Positions 17,584-26,862 of a DNA stretch of 64,000 nt are shown here, in pieces (the first letter of the stretch is position 1; the number at the start of each line of letters is the position of its first letter). The stretch lies in NCBI RefSeq assembly GCF_004010055.1, contig NZ_RQVT01000018.1, forward strand, positions 124,001 through 188,000, read 5' to 3'. Source of the stretch: Psychroflexus aestuariivivens (GTDB lineage: Bacteria; Bacteroidota; Bacteroidia; Flavobacteriales; Flavobacteriaceae). The position numbers and the translations under genes were made by a program. Below the pieces are notes generated by a model. The model was given only the letters and a program-made list of their open reading frames with translations. It ran no database searches and was not told where the DNA came from.

Positions 17584-18824
17584 TGTTTGCTTTAGTCGAT
17601 TGTAATAACTTTTATGCTTCATGTGAGCGCGTGTTCAATCCTGATCTTAGACAGAAACCAGTAGTTATACTTTCAAATAATGATGGATGCGTAATAGCCA
17701 GAAGCAACGAAGCTAAGGCTTTAGGGATTCCAATGGGAGCACCGACATACAAATATGAAAAAATTTTTAAACAACATAATGTCAATGTTTTTTCATCTAA
17801 TTATGCACTTTATGGAGACATGAGTTCCCGCGTCATGAATATTTTATCAACTTTCACACCAGATGTAGAAATTTACAGTATCGACGAAGCTTTTTTAGAA
17901 TTTATTGGTTTCGAAAGATTTGACATGGATTCTTATTGTAAAAAAATAAAATATACTGTAGAAAAATCAACTGGAATTCCTATTTGTATAGGTTTGGCAC
18001 CAACAAAAGCACTGAGTAAAGTAGCTAATCGTATCGCTAAAAAATTTCAGGATAAAACTGGAGGAATTTTTATTATGAAAGATGATTCAGCACGAATCAA
18101 AGCTTTGAAATGGTTGAAAATTGAAGATGTTTGGGGAATCGGTCGCCAACATGCACTCCGTTTGAAACGTTATAATATTACCAATGCTCATCAATTTTCA
18201 GAATTACCAGCAGAATGGGTGAGAAAACACATGAGTGTAGTTGGTTTGCGTTTACAAAAAGAATTACAAGGTATCAAAAGTCTTGATTTGGAAACTCCAG
18301 CCAATAAAAAAGCCATTGCAACCACGCGCTCATTCGATAAACAATACGATGATTTTGAATACGTCAAGGAACGCGTGAGTAGTTTTACCATAAAATGCGC
18401 AGAAAAGCTCAGAAAACAAGGCAGTTGTTGCCAAATGATTTATGTATTTTTGAAAACCAATAAGTTTAGACAAGACTTGCCGCAGTATCAAAATAGCATT
18501 GTTGTACAGGTTGGTTATCCAACAAACTCTAGCATAGATTTAATAAAATTTGCTGTTTTAGGGCTTCAAGAAATATTTAGGGAAGGTTTTCACTACAAAA
18601 AGGCTGGTGTAATTGTAATGGGACTTGTGCCTGAAAATCAACGGCAATTGTCTTTTTTTTCAGGCGAAAATCCGAAACATTCTAATTTGATGCAAGAAAT
18701 TGACAGAATGAATTCTTTTTATGGCAGCGGCGCTGTTCGTTTTGGTAGTCAGGATTTAGGAAACCTTTGGAAGATGAGGCGCGAGCGTTTGTCTGGTGGC
18801 CAAATTATAACAATAAAAGGATAG
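17583..18824 (+). CDS. umuC: Y-family DNA polymerase V catalytic subunit UmuC
   Basis: This 413-aa protein is a Y-family polymerase. It starts MFALVDCNNFYASCE, the catalytic Asp-containing first motif, and later has YSIDEAFLEF with the SIDE active-site acid pair. Helix-hairpin-helix (IEDVWGIGRQ) and little-finger regions follow, and the C-terminus has the UmuC-type extension. It copies past DNA lesions when partnered with UmuD'. I chose the ATG at 17583 because it overlaps the umuD stop (TAATG) and starts exactly at the family N-terminus. An upstream in-frame start at 17544 would add 13 unsupported residues. Confidence 0.94.
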   Translation: MFALVDCNNFYASCERVFNPDLRQKPVVILSNNDGCVIARSNEAKALGIPMGAPTYKYEKIFKQHNVNVFSSNYALYGDMSSRVMNILSTFTPDVEIYSIDEAFLEFIGFERFDMDSYCKKIKYTVEKSTGIPICIGLAPTKALSKVANRIAKKFQDKTGGIFIMKDDSARIKALKWLKIEDVWGIGRQHALRLKRYNITNAHQFSELPAEWVRKHMSVVGLRLQKELQGIKSLDLETPANKKAIATTRSFDKQYDDFEYVKERVSSFTIKCAEKLRKQGSCCQMIYVFLKTNKFRQDLPQYQNSIVVQVGYPTNSSIDLIKFAVLGLQEIFREGFHYKKAGVIVMGLVPENQRQLSFFSGENPKHSNLMQEIDRMNSFYGSGAVRFGSQDLGNLWKMRRERLSGGQIITIKG

Positions 18825-18906
18825 TTTGAAATTTCTCATTACATATTTGAGCTAAAATCCTTCTAGCATTTTTTAGGCTTTTCACAAATGATGGGTTTTT
18901 AAGATA

Positions 18907-19437
18907 CTAATCGAAGTATATTTCAGCGATTTGAATTTCAAACTGTTCACGTTTCTTGTTACCAATTAAAATGGAAATTTCTTCAATCGTTGAAGCTTTA
19001 AAATTGGACTTATTTAACTGGCGACCTCTAAACTGTGGTTCAAAATTGCTTAATTCAAAACGTAATTCTTGCCATTCGCCAGTAGTTTTAAATGGTTGAT
19101 AGTAGTTAAAATCATCTTTACGAGATGATTTTAAGCGAAGTTGAAAAGTGCTTGGTTCAGCCTTAACCTTAATTATAATTTCAGTATAATCTGAAACTTG
19201 AATTTCACCTGGTGTAAATTGAATCATGCAGAAACCACCATTATTTTCAAGCCTAACTTCACCGCTAAATCTAATTCCTTCTGAAGTAAATTCGTACTGA
19301 CTGCTTGAAACACCACCCATAACCACATCATTCACAATTTGCCATTTTTTTTCTTGTTGGTGAATCGATTGACTTAAATTAAATTCTTGTGCTTGCATAG
19401 AAAAACTTATGAATAAAATAATTAAAATATATCGCAT
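18907..19437 (-). CDS. CIA30 family protein, secreted
   Basis: The product, 176 aa from the chosen ATG at 19437, has a signal peptide (MRYILIILFISFSMQAQ) and then a CIA30-type galactose-binding-like beta sandwich. Typical pieces are WQIVNDVVMGGVSSS near the N-terminus and NGGFCMIQF. The family is named for a mitochondrial complex I assembly factor, but bacterial members are often exported and of unknown function. An in-frame ATG ten codons upstream would hide the signal peptide, so the later one is preferred. The gene converges on umuC and has no partner. Confidence 0.8.
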   Translation of the reverse strand: MRYILIILFISFSMQAQEFNLSQSIHQQEKKWQIVNDVVMGGVSSSQYEFTSEGIRFSGEVRLENNGGFCMIQFTPGEIQVSDYTEIIIKVKAEPSTFQLRLKSSRKDDFNYYQPFKTTGEWQELRFELSNFEPQFRGRQLNKSNFKASTIEEISILIGNKKREQFEIQIAEIYFD

Positions 19438-19675
19438 TTCATTTTTATTTAAATTTAAAGCTATCACAGCTTTTTTTGCCTCAAATTTCTATAAATTAAC
19501 ATAACCTTACTTTTTGGATAGCAGTAGTCAGTTTATTTTGAAAAACTGAACTCTAAGCACACATCATCAAAAATTATAATTGACAAAGGATAAAATATTT
19601 TCAAATTGATTTGAAAAATCTTCAAGCTTATTTCAAATTTATCGACAAAAATCACTTTCACTTTTTAGAAATGTT

Positions 19676-19683
19676 TAAGTTTG
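19676..19683 (+). promoter_or_regulatory. Putative -7 box of the cobalamin-regulated operon
   Basis: TAAGTTTG matches TAnnTTTG and lies immediately before the riboswitch, so transcription would start near 19690. No clear -33 TTG is seen at 19 nt. Confidence 0.45.
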
Positions 19684-19687
19684 CACC

Positions 19688-19875
19688 GTATTTTGGTTCT
19701 CAGAATAGTTTTTATTCTGAAGATTAAAAGGGAATTTCGTGAAAATCGAAAGCTGTTCCCGCAACTGTAAGCTTAGTTCATTATTAGTGAACGCTTTACT
19801 ATCAAACTTCAATACCACTGTCAAAATTTGATGGGAAGGTTTTAGTAAAGACGCAAGCCAGGAGACCTGCCTTAA
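19688..19875 (+). ncRNA. Cobalamin (adenosylcobalamin-type) riboswitch
   Basis: The leader contains the conserved cobalamin riboswitch landmarks in the right order: TTAAAAGGGAA at about 19725, the B12-box-like core AAGCTGTTCCCGCAACTGTAAGC, here in two parts from about 19749 to 19772, a GGGAAGG segment near 19831, and AAGCCAGGAGACCTGCC ending at 19874. It sits between a -7 box and the start of a TonB-dependent receptor. Ligand binding would reduce expression of the transporter when cobalamin is plentiful. Because no strong terminator hairpin is seen before the start codon, control of translation initiation is more likely than attenuation; this is inference. Confidence 0.93.
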
Positions 19876-19919
19876 TGCATAATTTAAACAAAGACTTTCG
19901 GGATAAAAGTCGCGTGTGT

Positions 19920-21755
19920 ATGAGGTATAATTTCTACGTTTCAATTTTGACGTGCTTATGGAGTACGTTGGTTTTTAGTCAGTTGGATTCTATTCAAACT
20001 CTGAACGAAGTCCTTGTGGTCGATCGGCAAATAAAAACTTTTTCTACCGGTCAATTAGTATTTGATTTTTCCAAAACAGAATTACAAAATTCACCTGGCA
20101 CTCTGACGGATTTTCTCCAACAAGAAACCACTTTATTTCTAAAGCAAAATGGTTACGGAATGGTGTCTTCGCCAAGTTTTAGGGGAACTACGGCGCAACA
20201 AACTGCAGTAGTTTGGAACGGCTTTAATATCAATTCACAATTCAACGGTCAGACCGATTTCAACACACTTTTAGTCGATGGTTTTGACGAACTTTCCGTA
20301 CGTGCGGGCGGCGGGAGCGTTGCTTACGGAACAGGCGCGATTGGCGGTAGCATTCATTTGAAAAACGAAATGCGTTTTGATGGAGAAACTGAAGTTGAAA
20401 TCAATTCTAGATATGGCAGCTTCAATACCTTACAGAATTTGGCGAAAGTGTCAACTTCAAACGATACGTGGAGTTTGAGCATGGCCATATCTCGATTATC
20501 TTCTGACAATGATTACGATTGGCCTAATACAAATCGGCAAAATGTGAATGGTGAATTTGAGCATCACAATCTGAATTTGAATCTGTCCACCAAGTTAAAA
20601 CGAAAGAATACCTTGACTTATCACGGCATGTATTACAATGGCGATCGTCATTTTTCATTATTATTTCCTACAGATAATAAATCGAAATATCTAAACGAAG
20701 ACCATCGCCATGCGCTGACTTGGGAAAGTGATTTTCAGGATTTTAAATCAGTTTTGAAAATGGCTTATTTCGATGAAAAATACCAATACATCGCAAATAT
20801 TGATACTCCAAATCCTGCGGAAAGTCATGCCAAAACGGCTTTATCTCGCTACAGTTTGCATTACAATATCAAAGATTTTGATTTCAATTTTTTGAGCGAA
20901 TTCAATTATAGTAGTGCAAATGGAGATGATTTGGTAGAAGATTATAGAACTGTGACAGCTTTTGCACTTCTAGCCAAAAATCATTTTCAGAAGTTGACTT
21001 CAGAAGTGAGTTTTCGTCAAGAATTTTCTAATGTTTATGACAGCCCATTTTTATTTAGTACTGGTTTAAATTACGATTGGTTTGAATTTTTTAGTACAAA
21101 AATGAATATTTCCAGAAACTTCAGAATGCCGACTTTCAATGATTTATTTTGGGAAAATGCAGGACGAACGGATTTGAAACCAGAAATTTCTAATCAAGCT
21201 GAAATATCTGGAATTCTTCAAACCAAATCAAAGAATTTGAAAATTTCAGTCACAGGATTTTATAACGATATCACGGATATGATTCGGTGGATTCCTGCTG
21301 AAAATGCCGTTTGGAAACCAGAAAATGTAGATGAAGTTGAAACTTATGGTTTGGAATCTCACATCCATTTTCAGCAAGATTTCAATCAGCATAAATTTCG
21401 TGCGAATGCATCTTATGCCTATACAATTTCTGAAAATAAATTGACTGGAAATCAACTGACTTATGTGCCAAAACATAAACTAACTTCAGGATTAGTTTAT
21501 GAAATTCAAAAATTCAAACTGCAATTACAAGGCATTTATAATGGAGAATTATATACGAGAAGTAGCAATTTGCCAAATGATATTTTAGAAGATTATGTGT
21601 TGTTGAATTTTATAATGACATATCAAATTCCCATATTTCAAAATTTCACAATTTCTGCACAAGTTAGAAATTTAACCGACGAAGCTTATCAAACAGTGGA
21701 AAACAGACCGATGCCAGGTCGGCATTATTTTATAAACATGAACATTAATATTTAA
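19920..21755 (+). CDS. btuB: TonB-dependent outer-membrane receptor, probable cobalamin transporter
   Basis: This 611-aa protein (from ATG 19920) has a signal peptide (MRYNFYVSILTCLWSTLVFSQ), an N-terminal plug domain (region NEVLVVDRQ to GGSIHL, with GGGSVAYGTGAIGG) and a 22-strand barrel ending in the aromatic-rich terminus PGRHYFINMNINI. It imports a large ligand with energy from TonB. A cobalamin riboswitch lies directly upstream and a beta-propeller lipoprotein directly downstream, so the ligand is most likely vitamin B12 or a related corrinoid. An in-frame ATG at 19875 lies in the riboswitch and would precede the signal peptide, so it was rejected. Confidence 0.88.
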   Translation: MRYNFYVSILTCLWSTLVFSQLDSIQTLNEVLVVDRQIKTFSTGQLVFDFSKTELQNSPGTLTDFLQQETTLFLKQNGYGMVSSPSFRGTTAQQTAVVWNGFNINSQFNGQTDFNTLLVDGFDELSVRAGGGSVAYGTGAIGGSIHLKNEMRFDGETEVEINSRYGSFNTLQNLAKVSTSNDTWSLSMAISRLSSDNDYDWPNTNRQNVNGEFEHHNLNLNLSTKLKRKNTLTYHGMYYNGDRHFSLLFPTDNKSKYLNEDHRHALTWESDFQDFKSVLKMAYFDEKYQYIANIDTPNPAESHAKTALSRYSLHYNIKDFDFNFLSEFNYSSANGDDLVEDYRTVTAFALLAKNHFQKLTSEVSFRQEFSNVYDSPFLFSTGLNYDWFEFFSTKMNISRNFRMPTFNDLFWENAGRTDLKPEISNQAEISGILQTKSKNLKISVTGFYNDITDMIRWIPAENAVWKPENVDEVETYGLESHIHFQQDFNQHKFRANASYAYTISENKLTGNQLTYVPKHKLTSGLVYEIQKFKLQLQGIYNGELYTRSSNLPNDILEDYVLLNFIMTYQIPIFQNFTISAQVRNLTDEAYQTVENRPMPGRHYFINMNINI

Positions 21756-21766
21756 AACCCCAAACC

Positions 21767-22798
21767 ATGATTAACAAATTTAAATTTTTCACACTTTTAT
21801 TACTTTCAATTTTTATCGTGTCTTGTAGCGACGATGATTCAATAGATGATGTTTCGCCAGAAGGCGATTACCAAAACGGATTTTTTGTGCTTAATGAAGG
21901 TTCGCCTGTCGGTTCAGTATCATTTATGAGTTCTGATTTTCAAGAATTGTCAAATTCTATTTATGAAAATAAGAATGACGCGCTACTCGGTTCGTATTTA
22001 CAGTCTATTTTCTTTGAGGATGACCGTGCTTATATTATTTCCAACGGTTCAAACATCATCACTGTGGTAAATCGCTACACTTTTGAATTGATTGATACTA
22101 TAGATTCAGATTTGAATATTCCGATGTTCGGCACAACGCACAATGGCAAAGCTTATGTCGTGAATATCGCAGATTTTTCAACAGGTGCAGACGATTATTT
22201 GGCAGTTATTGATTTGGAAACTTTAGAAGTTGAAACGACTGTAGAAATCGGAGATTTTGCTGAAGAAATTTACGAAGACAATGGGATGATTTATGTTCAA
22301 AACACAAATTATGGCATTGGAAACAGCGTTTCAAAATTTGACCCAAATAGCAACACTTTTGTGCAAACTTTAGAAGTAGGCGAGGGATTAAATTCTACAG
22401 ATGTTGAAAATGGAAAAATGTTTGCTGCCACTTCTGAAGGTTTGAAAATTGTAGATTTAAATTCATTTTCAATAGAAAATACTTGGGAATTGCCAAATAC
22501 GCTAAATTCAATTCAAAATGTTACAGTAGATGATAATGCTGTATTTTACACATCTGGAACATCGGTTTATAGCACAGATTTAGGTGCAGAAGATTTATCT
22601 AGTGAAGCGATTTTGACTTATGAAAGCAATTCAGACTATGGTGTTTTTTACGGTTTTAAAGTTGAAGACAGTCAAATCTATATTGCAGATGCTGGCGCTT
22701 TTACTGAAGCTGGAACAATTTTGGTTTACGATATTTCTGGACAGTTAATTGCCGATTTTACAACGGACATTGGTCCAAATGGTTTTTATTTTCAGTAA
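21767..22798 (+). CDS. YncE/BtuG-like beta-propeller surface lipoprotein
   Basis: The 343-aa product is a lipoprotein: signal peptide, lipobox IVSC, then the acidic run SDDDS that marks surface export in Bacteroidetes. The body is a series of about 40-45-residue blades with phrases like YLAVIDLETLEVETTVEIG, that is, a YncE/DUF5074 seven-bladed propeller. It starts 11 bases after the TonB receptor and should share its B12 riboswitch. In Bacteroides, BtuG proteins of this shape sit on BtuB and capture cobalamin very tightly, so the same role is likely here by context. Direct homology to BtuG cannot be measured by eye. Confidence 0.83.
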   Translation: MINKFKFFTLLLLSIFIVSCSDDDSIDDVSPEGDYQNGFFVLNEGSPVGSVSFMSSDFQELSNSIYENKNDALLGSYLQSIFFEDDRAYIISNGSNIITVVNRYTFELIDTIDSDLNIPMFGTTHNGKAYVVNIADFSTGADDYLAVIDLETLEVETTVEIGDFAEEIYEDNGMIYVQNTNYGIGNSVSKFDPNSNTFVQTLEVGEGLNSTDVENGKMFAATSEGLKIVDLNSFSIENTWELPNTLNSIQNVTVDDNAVFYTSGTSVYSTDLGAEDLSSEAILTYESNSDYGVFYGFKVEDSQIYIADAGAFTEAGTILVYDISGQLIADFTTDIGPNGFYFQ

Positions 22799-22822
22799 TT
22801 TTTTCTAAATAAATAAATTCTC

Positions 22823-22862
22823 AAAACCCTTGGAGTTTCAAATCTTCGAGGGTTTGTTATTT
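22823..22862 (+). terminator. Terminator of the cobalamin operon
   Basis: CAAAACCCTTGGAG pairs imperfectly (G-U allowed) with CTTCGAGGGTTTG around an eight-base loop, followed by a T-rich stretch. Confidence 0.6.
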
Positions 22863-22915
22863 TTTAGCTAATTTTACAATAATACAATATGAATGTAACT
22901 TTTTAAAAAATATAT

Positions 22916-23188
22916 ATGGGTTTTGGCGGTTCTGTTTCAGCAATGATTACTTCTTTGAAAAATAATTCACGAGGAAAAAGGCAGAGTTATTTCGACAAAA
23001 AACAAAATCATTCTAAATCTAAAAAACAAAATAAGAATCCGCTTCTAGAGAAAAAAGCAAGCCCTGAGCAACTTCAAGAAATCAGAATGCGTTTGAAGAA
23101 AGAAAATAAGCGAAATACGCTATTAATTTTAGCAGTAACTTTTATTGTTATCGCTCTAGCTGCTGTGTTTGCATATTTTTATTTTTAG
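22916..23188 (+). CDS. Small hypothetical basic protein with C-terminal membrane helix
   Basis: The 90-aa protein starts MGFGGSVSAMITSLKNNSRGK and is rich in Lys, Asn and Ser over residues 15-50. A charged, probably helical section (SPEQLQEIRMRLKKENKR) follows, then one hydrophobic helix (about residues 68-90) at the very end. I recognise this layout as a recurrent flavobacterial small protein but know no function. The orientation suggests a basic cytosolic part tethered to the inner membrane. It stands alone between the cobalamin operon and the MBOAT gene. A ribosome- or nucleic-acid-binding role for the basic part is only a guess. Confidence 0.7.
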   Translation: MGFGGSVSAMITSLKNNSRGKRQSYFDKKQNHSKSKKQNKNPLLEKKASPEQLQEIRMRLKKENKRNTLLILAVTFIVIALAAVFAYFYF

Positions 23189-23360
23189 GATTGAAATCTT
23201 TTATTTTGAGAATTTTTTATGTATTTGAGCCATTATTTGGAATTAGAATTGAAAAATGTGATATAGAAGAAATTTGTATGTTTGAGAATTGAGATTTTAC
23301 TATCGATTTTAAACTTGGTAACTAAATTAATCTCAACTTTTCAACAAAAAGATTGATAAC

Positions 23361-24809
23361 ATGTTATTCAATTCTATAGATTTTGCCATTTTCCTTCCTA
23401 TAGTTTTTTTGCTGTATTGGTTTGTCGTCAATAAAAATTTAAAACTTCAAAATTTACTTATTCTTATTGCCAGTTATGTGTTTTATGCCTGGTGGGACTG
23501 GCGATTTTTATCATTGATTATTTTTAGTACCTTGGTTGATTATGTAGTGGGTTTGAAGTTGAAATCTGAAAATCATGCCCTAAATAGAAAAATCTTACTT
23601 TGGATAAGTATTATAGTAAATCTAGGTTTTTTGGGATTTTTCAAATATTACAACTTCTTTCTAGAGAATTTTAGAAATGCATTTTCAATCTTTGGTTTTG
23701 AAATCAATGCCAATTCGTTGAATATTATTCTTCCGGTGGGAATTAGTTTTTACACTTTTCAAACTTTGAGCTATACCATTGATATTTATAAACGAAAACT
23801 CGAGCCTACCAGAGATTTTATTGCTTTTTCTGCTTTTGTGAGTTTTTTCCCTCAATTGGTTGCTGGACCTATAGAACGCGCCAAAAACTTATTACCACAG
23901 TTTTATAATAAACGGAATTTCAATTATTCAAAAGCTGTTGATGGGCTAAGACAAATTCTTTGGGGTTTATTCAAAAAAGTTGTTATTGCTGATAATTGCG
24001 CAGAATTTGCCAATCATATTTTTAATAATTCTGCCGAAATGAATGGCAGTACTTTGGTCTTAGGCGCTTTGTTTTTTACATTTCAAATTTATGGCGATTT
24101 TTCAGGCTATTCTGACATTGCCATAGGTTCAGCAAGACTATTTGGTTTCAACTTGATGCGAAATTTTGCGTTTCCTTATTTTTCCAGAGATATTGCAGAA
24201 TTTTGGCGACGTTGGCACATTTCACTTTCCACATGGTTTCGTGATTATTTGTATATTCCTTTGGGTGGCAGTCGTGGCGCAATGTGGAAAGTCATCAGGA
24301 ATATTTTTATTGTTTTTATTGTGAGTGGTTTTTGGCATGGTGCCAATTGGACATTTATTGTTTGGGGCGCTTTGAATGGCTTATATTTCATTCCATTGTT
24401 TTTGAATAAAAGTCATAAAAATCATCAAGAGATTGTCGCTAAAGGTCATTATTTACCTGATATGAAAAGTTTTATTTTAATATTAATAACCTTCAGTTTG
24501 ACAGTATTTTCTTGGATTTTTTTCAGAGCAGAAAATATTTCACATGCCTTATCATACATTTCTGAAATATTTTCAAAATCACTGTTTTCAAAACCTGAAT
24601 TTCCAGAAATGTTTGATGCACTTATCACAATTATTTTAATTGGGTTATTCATTATTGTAGAATGGCGAGGTAGAGAATGGCAATATGCTTTACAGCGTTT
24701 TGGTTTCAGATGGAAACAGCCAACTCGTTTTGCATTATATTACTGCATAATTATTATTATATTTTGGTTTGGTGGCCAGCAACAGGATTTCATCTATTTT
24801 CAATTCTAA
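23361..24809 (+). CDS. MBOAT family O-acyltransferase (AlgI/DltB-like)
   Basis: The 482-aa protein has about ten hydrophobic segments and the MBOAT active-site motif WRRWHISLSTWFRDYLYIP with a catalytic His later in SGFWHGANWTF. Members such as AlgI and PatA transfer an acetyl group across the membrane to a polysaccharide or cell-wall polymer. The gene is followed after 3 bases by an SGNH-like protein, which matches the two-component design of AlgI with AlgJ/AlgX, where the second protein acts outside the membrane. The acceptor glycan cannot be told from the sequence. No alginate genes are nearby. Confidence 0.92.
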   Translation: MLFNSIDFAIFLPIVFLLYWFVVNKNLKLQNLLILIASYVFYAWWDWRFLSLIIFSTLVDYVVGLKLKSENHALNRKILLWISIIVNLGFLGFFKYYNFFLENFRNAFSIFGFEINANSLNIILPVGISFYTFQTLSYTIDIYKRKLEPTRDFIAFSAFVSFFPQLVAGPIERAKNLLPQFYNKRNFNYSKAVDGLRQILWGLFKKVVIADNCAEFANHIFNNSAEMNGSTLVLGALFFTFQIYGDFSGYSDIAIGSARLFGFNLMRNFAFPYFSRDIAEFWRRWHISLSTWFRDYLYIPLGGSRGAMWKVIRNIFIVFIVSGFWHGANWTFIVWGALNGLYFIPLFLNKSHKNHQEIVAKGHYLPDMKSFILILITFSLTVFSWIFFRAENISHALSYISEIFSKSLFSKPEFPEMFDALITIILIGLFIIVEWRGREWQYALQRFGFRWKQPTRFALYYCIIIIIFWFGGQQQDFIYFQF

Positions 24810-24812
24810 AAT

Positions 24813-25679
24813 ATGCGAAAGTTTCTTTTCAAAATAAGCATTTTTACTTTGCCTTTACTTTTTTATTTTGGAATTAATTCTGCGATAAATTATGGAATTT
24901 ATTCAAATCAAAATGTGGATTTGGGACAACTAGATGTATTGATTCTTGGTGATTCGCATCCTCAAAAAAGCATCAATCCTGAATTTTTAAGCAATGCTAA
25001 AAATATTTCTCAACTCGCAGAACCTTACGTTTTAAGTTATTGGAAGTTGAAAAAAATATTAGAATTTCACCATCCAGACACGCTTATTTTAGGTTTTGCG
25101 CCACATAATATCGCTGAATTCAACGATTTAAAGTTTTCTAAAGAAAAATGGGCTCCAGAAATGTTTAGAAGAAGCTACCCTATTGAAAATTTTGAAGAAA
25201 TTGAAAACAAAATCTCAATAGATTACAAGAGCTACTATAAAACCCTTTGGAAACAAATTGCATTCTATCCAAAATCCAATCATCAAAATTATATCGGACA
25301 ATATTCTACTAATGAATCCAGCGATGTTTCTGATTGGAAAAAAATAATAAGACGTCATTATTATTGGGACGATAAGCAACTCGGCGTATCAGAATTATCG
25401 ATTTTATATTTAGATTCAATCGTAAATATTTCAAAGCAAAATAAAATAACTTTGGTTTTAGTGAACACGCCAGTACATGAAAATTACGCAAATAAAATCC
25501 CAAAAGATGTAAAGTTAAAATTCGAAAAACTAAAATATAAATACAAAGACCAAGCAATGATATTTGATTTTAACAAGAAACATAACTATCCTGATACCTA
25601 TTTTTTCAACTCAGATCATTTGAATGAAAAGGGCGCTAAACAATTCACCTTTAGATTGAAAAGTTTTATAAGAGAGTAA
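24813..25679 (+). CDS. SGNH-like partner protein of the MBOAT acyltransferase
   Basis: The 288-aa protein has an N-terminal signal anchor (residues about 5-28) and then a domain with SGNH-hydrolase landmarks. The nucleophile block is LILGDSHPQ with S48, and near the C-terminus NSDHLNEKGA supplies H269. The Asp that usually lies three residues before the His is Asn here (N266), with D268 adjacent to the His, so the dyad may be rearranged. It starts 3 bases after the MBOAT gene and is surely co-translated. By analogy with AlgJ/AlgX it would pass the acyl group to an extracytoplasmic glycan. Substrate unknown. Confidence 0.75.
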   Translation: MRKFLFKISIFTLPLLFYFGINSAINYGIYSNQNVDLGQLDVLILGDSHPQKSINPEFLSNAKNISQLAEPYVLSYWKLKKILEFHHPDTLILGFAPHNIAEFNDLKFSKEKWAPEMFRRSYPIENFEEIENKISIDYKSYYKTLWKQIAFYPKSNHQNYIGQYSTNESSDVSDWKKIIRRHYYWDDKQLGVSELSILYLDSIVNISKQNKITLVLVNTPVHENYANKIPKDVKLKFEKLKYKYKDQAMIFDFNKKHNYPDTYFFNSDHLNEKGAKQFTFRLKSFIRE

Positions 25680-25795
25680 ATTTTTTCAATTCAATGTTGA
25701 TTCGATTTAAAACAATAGAGTAGGAGCTATAAATTATTTTAAGAATTGCTGCGCAATAATTATCATATTTTTAATTTCAAATAGCTTTCAAAGCT

Positions 25796-25803
25796 TAAAT
25801 TTG
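25796..25803 (+). promoter_or_regulatory. -7 box of the threonine dehydrogenase gene
   Basis: TAAATTTG matches the Bacteroidetes -7 consensus. It overlaps a TTG start at 25801 and so excludes that codon. Transcription should begin near 25810, giving a very short leader. Confidence 0.5.
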
Positions 25804-25818
25804 CAAAAAATGATAAAT

Positions 25819-26784
25819 ATGACCTCTAAAATATTAATTGTTGGTGCTTGTGGACAAATCGGTTCTGAATTGACTTCAAAACTGAGAGAAACTCATGGTG
25901 CTGAAAATGTAATTGCTTCAGATATAAGAGAAAGCAATGCTGATTTTATGAATTCTGGTCCTTTTGAAGTGTTGGATGCTACAGATTTTGAGGCTTTTGA
26001 AAAAATTTGTAAATCTCATAATATCAAAACTGTTTACATGATGGCGGCCATGTTGAGCGGCACCGCAGAGAAATTTCCTATGAAAGCTTGGGATTTGAAT
26101 ATGACTTCATTATTCAATGTTTTGGATTTGGCTAAAAATGAAACAATCAAACAAGTTTTTTGGCCATCAAGCATAGCTGTTTTTGGACCCACAACTCCAA
26201 AATTTGACACGCCACAGCAAACAGTTATGGAACCGACCACAGTTTACGGAATTAGTAAACAAGCCGGAGAACGCTGGTGCGCATATTATCATAAAAGATA
26301 TGGTGTAGATGTGAGAAGCATTCGCTATCCTGGCTTAATAAGTTATAAAACACCTCCAGGTGGTGGTACTACAGATTATGCCATTGAGATTTTTTATGAT
26401 GCCTTAGAGAAAGAAGAATATACATCTTTTTTGAGTAAAGATACCGCTTTGCCAATGATGTACATGGACGATGCTATTGAAGCGACAATTTCTATTATGA
26501 AAACACCTGCAGAACAAATTAAGGTACGGTCTTCATATAATTTAGGAGGCGTGAGTTTTACACCTGAAGAATTAGGAAAACTTGTCGCTGAAGAAATTGA
26601 TGGATTCCAAATGAATTACGATCCTGATTTTAGACAAGCTATTGCAGATTCATGGCCAAGTAGTATTAATGATGAAGAGGCTCAAAAAGACTGGAATTGG
26701 CAACACAAATACGATTTAGAAATGATCGTTAAAGCCATGTTGGAAGGCATTCGTTCTTTAGAAAATTCTAATTCTGAAGCTTAA
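25819..26784 (+). CDS. tdh: SDR-type L-threonine 3-dehydrogenase
   Basis: From the chosen ATG the protein has 321 aa and begins MTSKILIVGACGQIGSEL, the NAD-binding glycine motif of extended short-chain dehydrogenases. The catalytic region has SSIAVFGP and the YxxxK pair in YGISKQAGE. Overall layout is that of the bacterial short-chain L-threonine dehydrogenase that makes 2-amino-3-ketobutyrate with NAD. The ATG at 25810 is an alternative start; the one at 25819 gives the family N-terminus. The partner glycine C-acetyltransferase is not adjacent. A strong terminator follows and is shared with the convergent clpB. Confidence 0.85.
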   Translation: MTSKILIVGACGQIGSELTSKLRETHGAENVIASDIRESNADFMNSGPFEVLDATDFEAFEKICKSHNIKTVYMMAAMLSGTAEKFPMKAWDLNMTSLFNVLDLAKNETIKQVFWPSSIAVFGPTTPKFDTPQQTVMEPTTVYGISKQAGERWCAYYHKRYGVDVRSIRYPGLISYKTPPGGGTTDYAIEIFYDALEKEEYTSFLSKDTALPMMYMDDAIEATISIMKTPAEQIKVRSSYNLGGVSFTPEELGKLVAEEIDGFQMNYDPDFRQAIADSWPSSINDEEAQKDWNWQHKYDLEMIVKAMLEGIRSLENSNSEA

Positions 26785-26807
26785 TTGCAATAATTTCTCT
26801 AAAATGA

Positions 26808-26842
26808 AAAATCGGCTAGTTGAACTTTAACTAGCCGATTTT
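26808..26842. terminator. Bidirectional terminator between tdh and clpB
   Basis: Perfect 14-base arms AAAATCGGCTAGTT (26808-26821) and AACTAGCCGATTTT (26829-26842) around a seven-base loop, with A/T tracts at both ends. Confidence 0.85.
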
Positions 26843-26862
26843 AGTTTTAAAATCTGTGAAAT

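Noticed and set aside
18825-18906. Possible terminator between umuC and the CIA30 gene
   Set aside because: I could not find a stable stem with a T-run in this gap.
19675-19944. A minus-strand open frame of about 89 codons across the cobalamin riboswitch
   Set aside because: It overlaps a well-supported structured RNA and shows no protein similarity.
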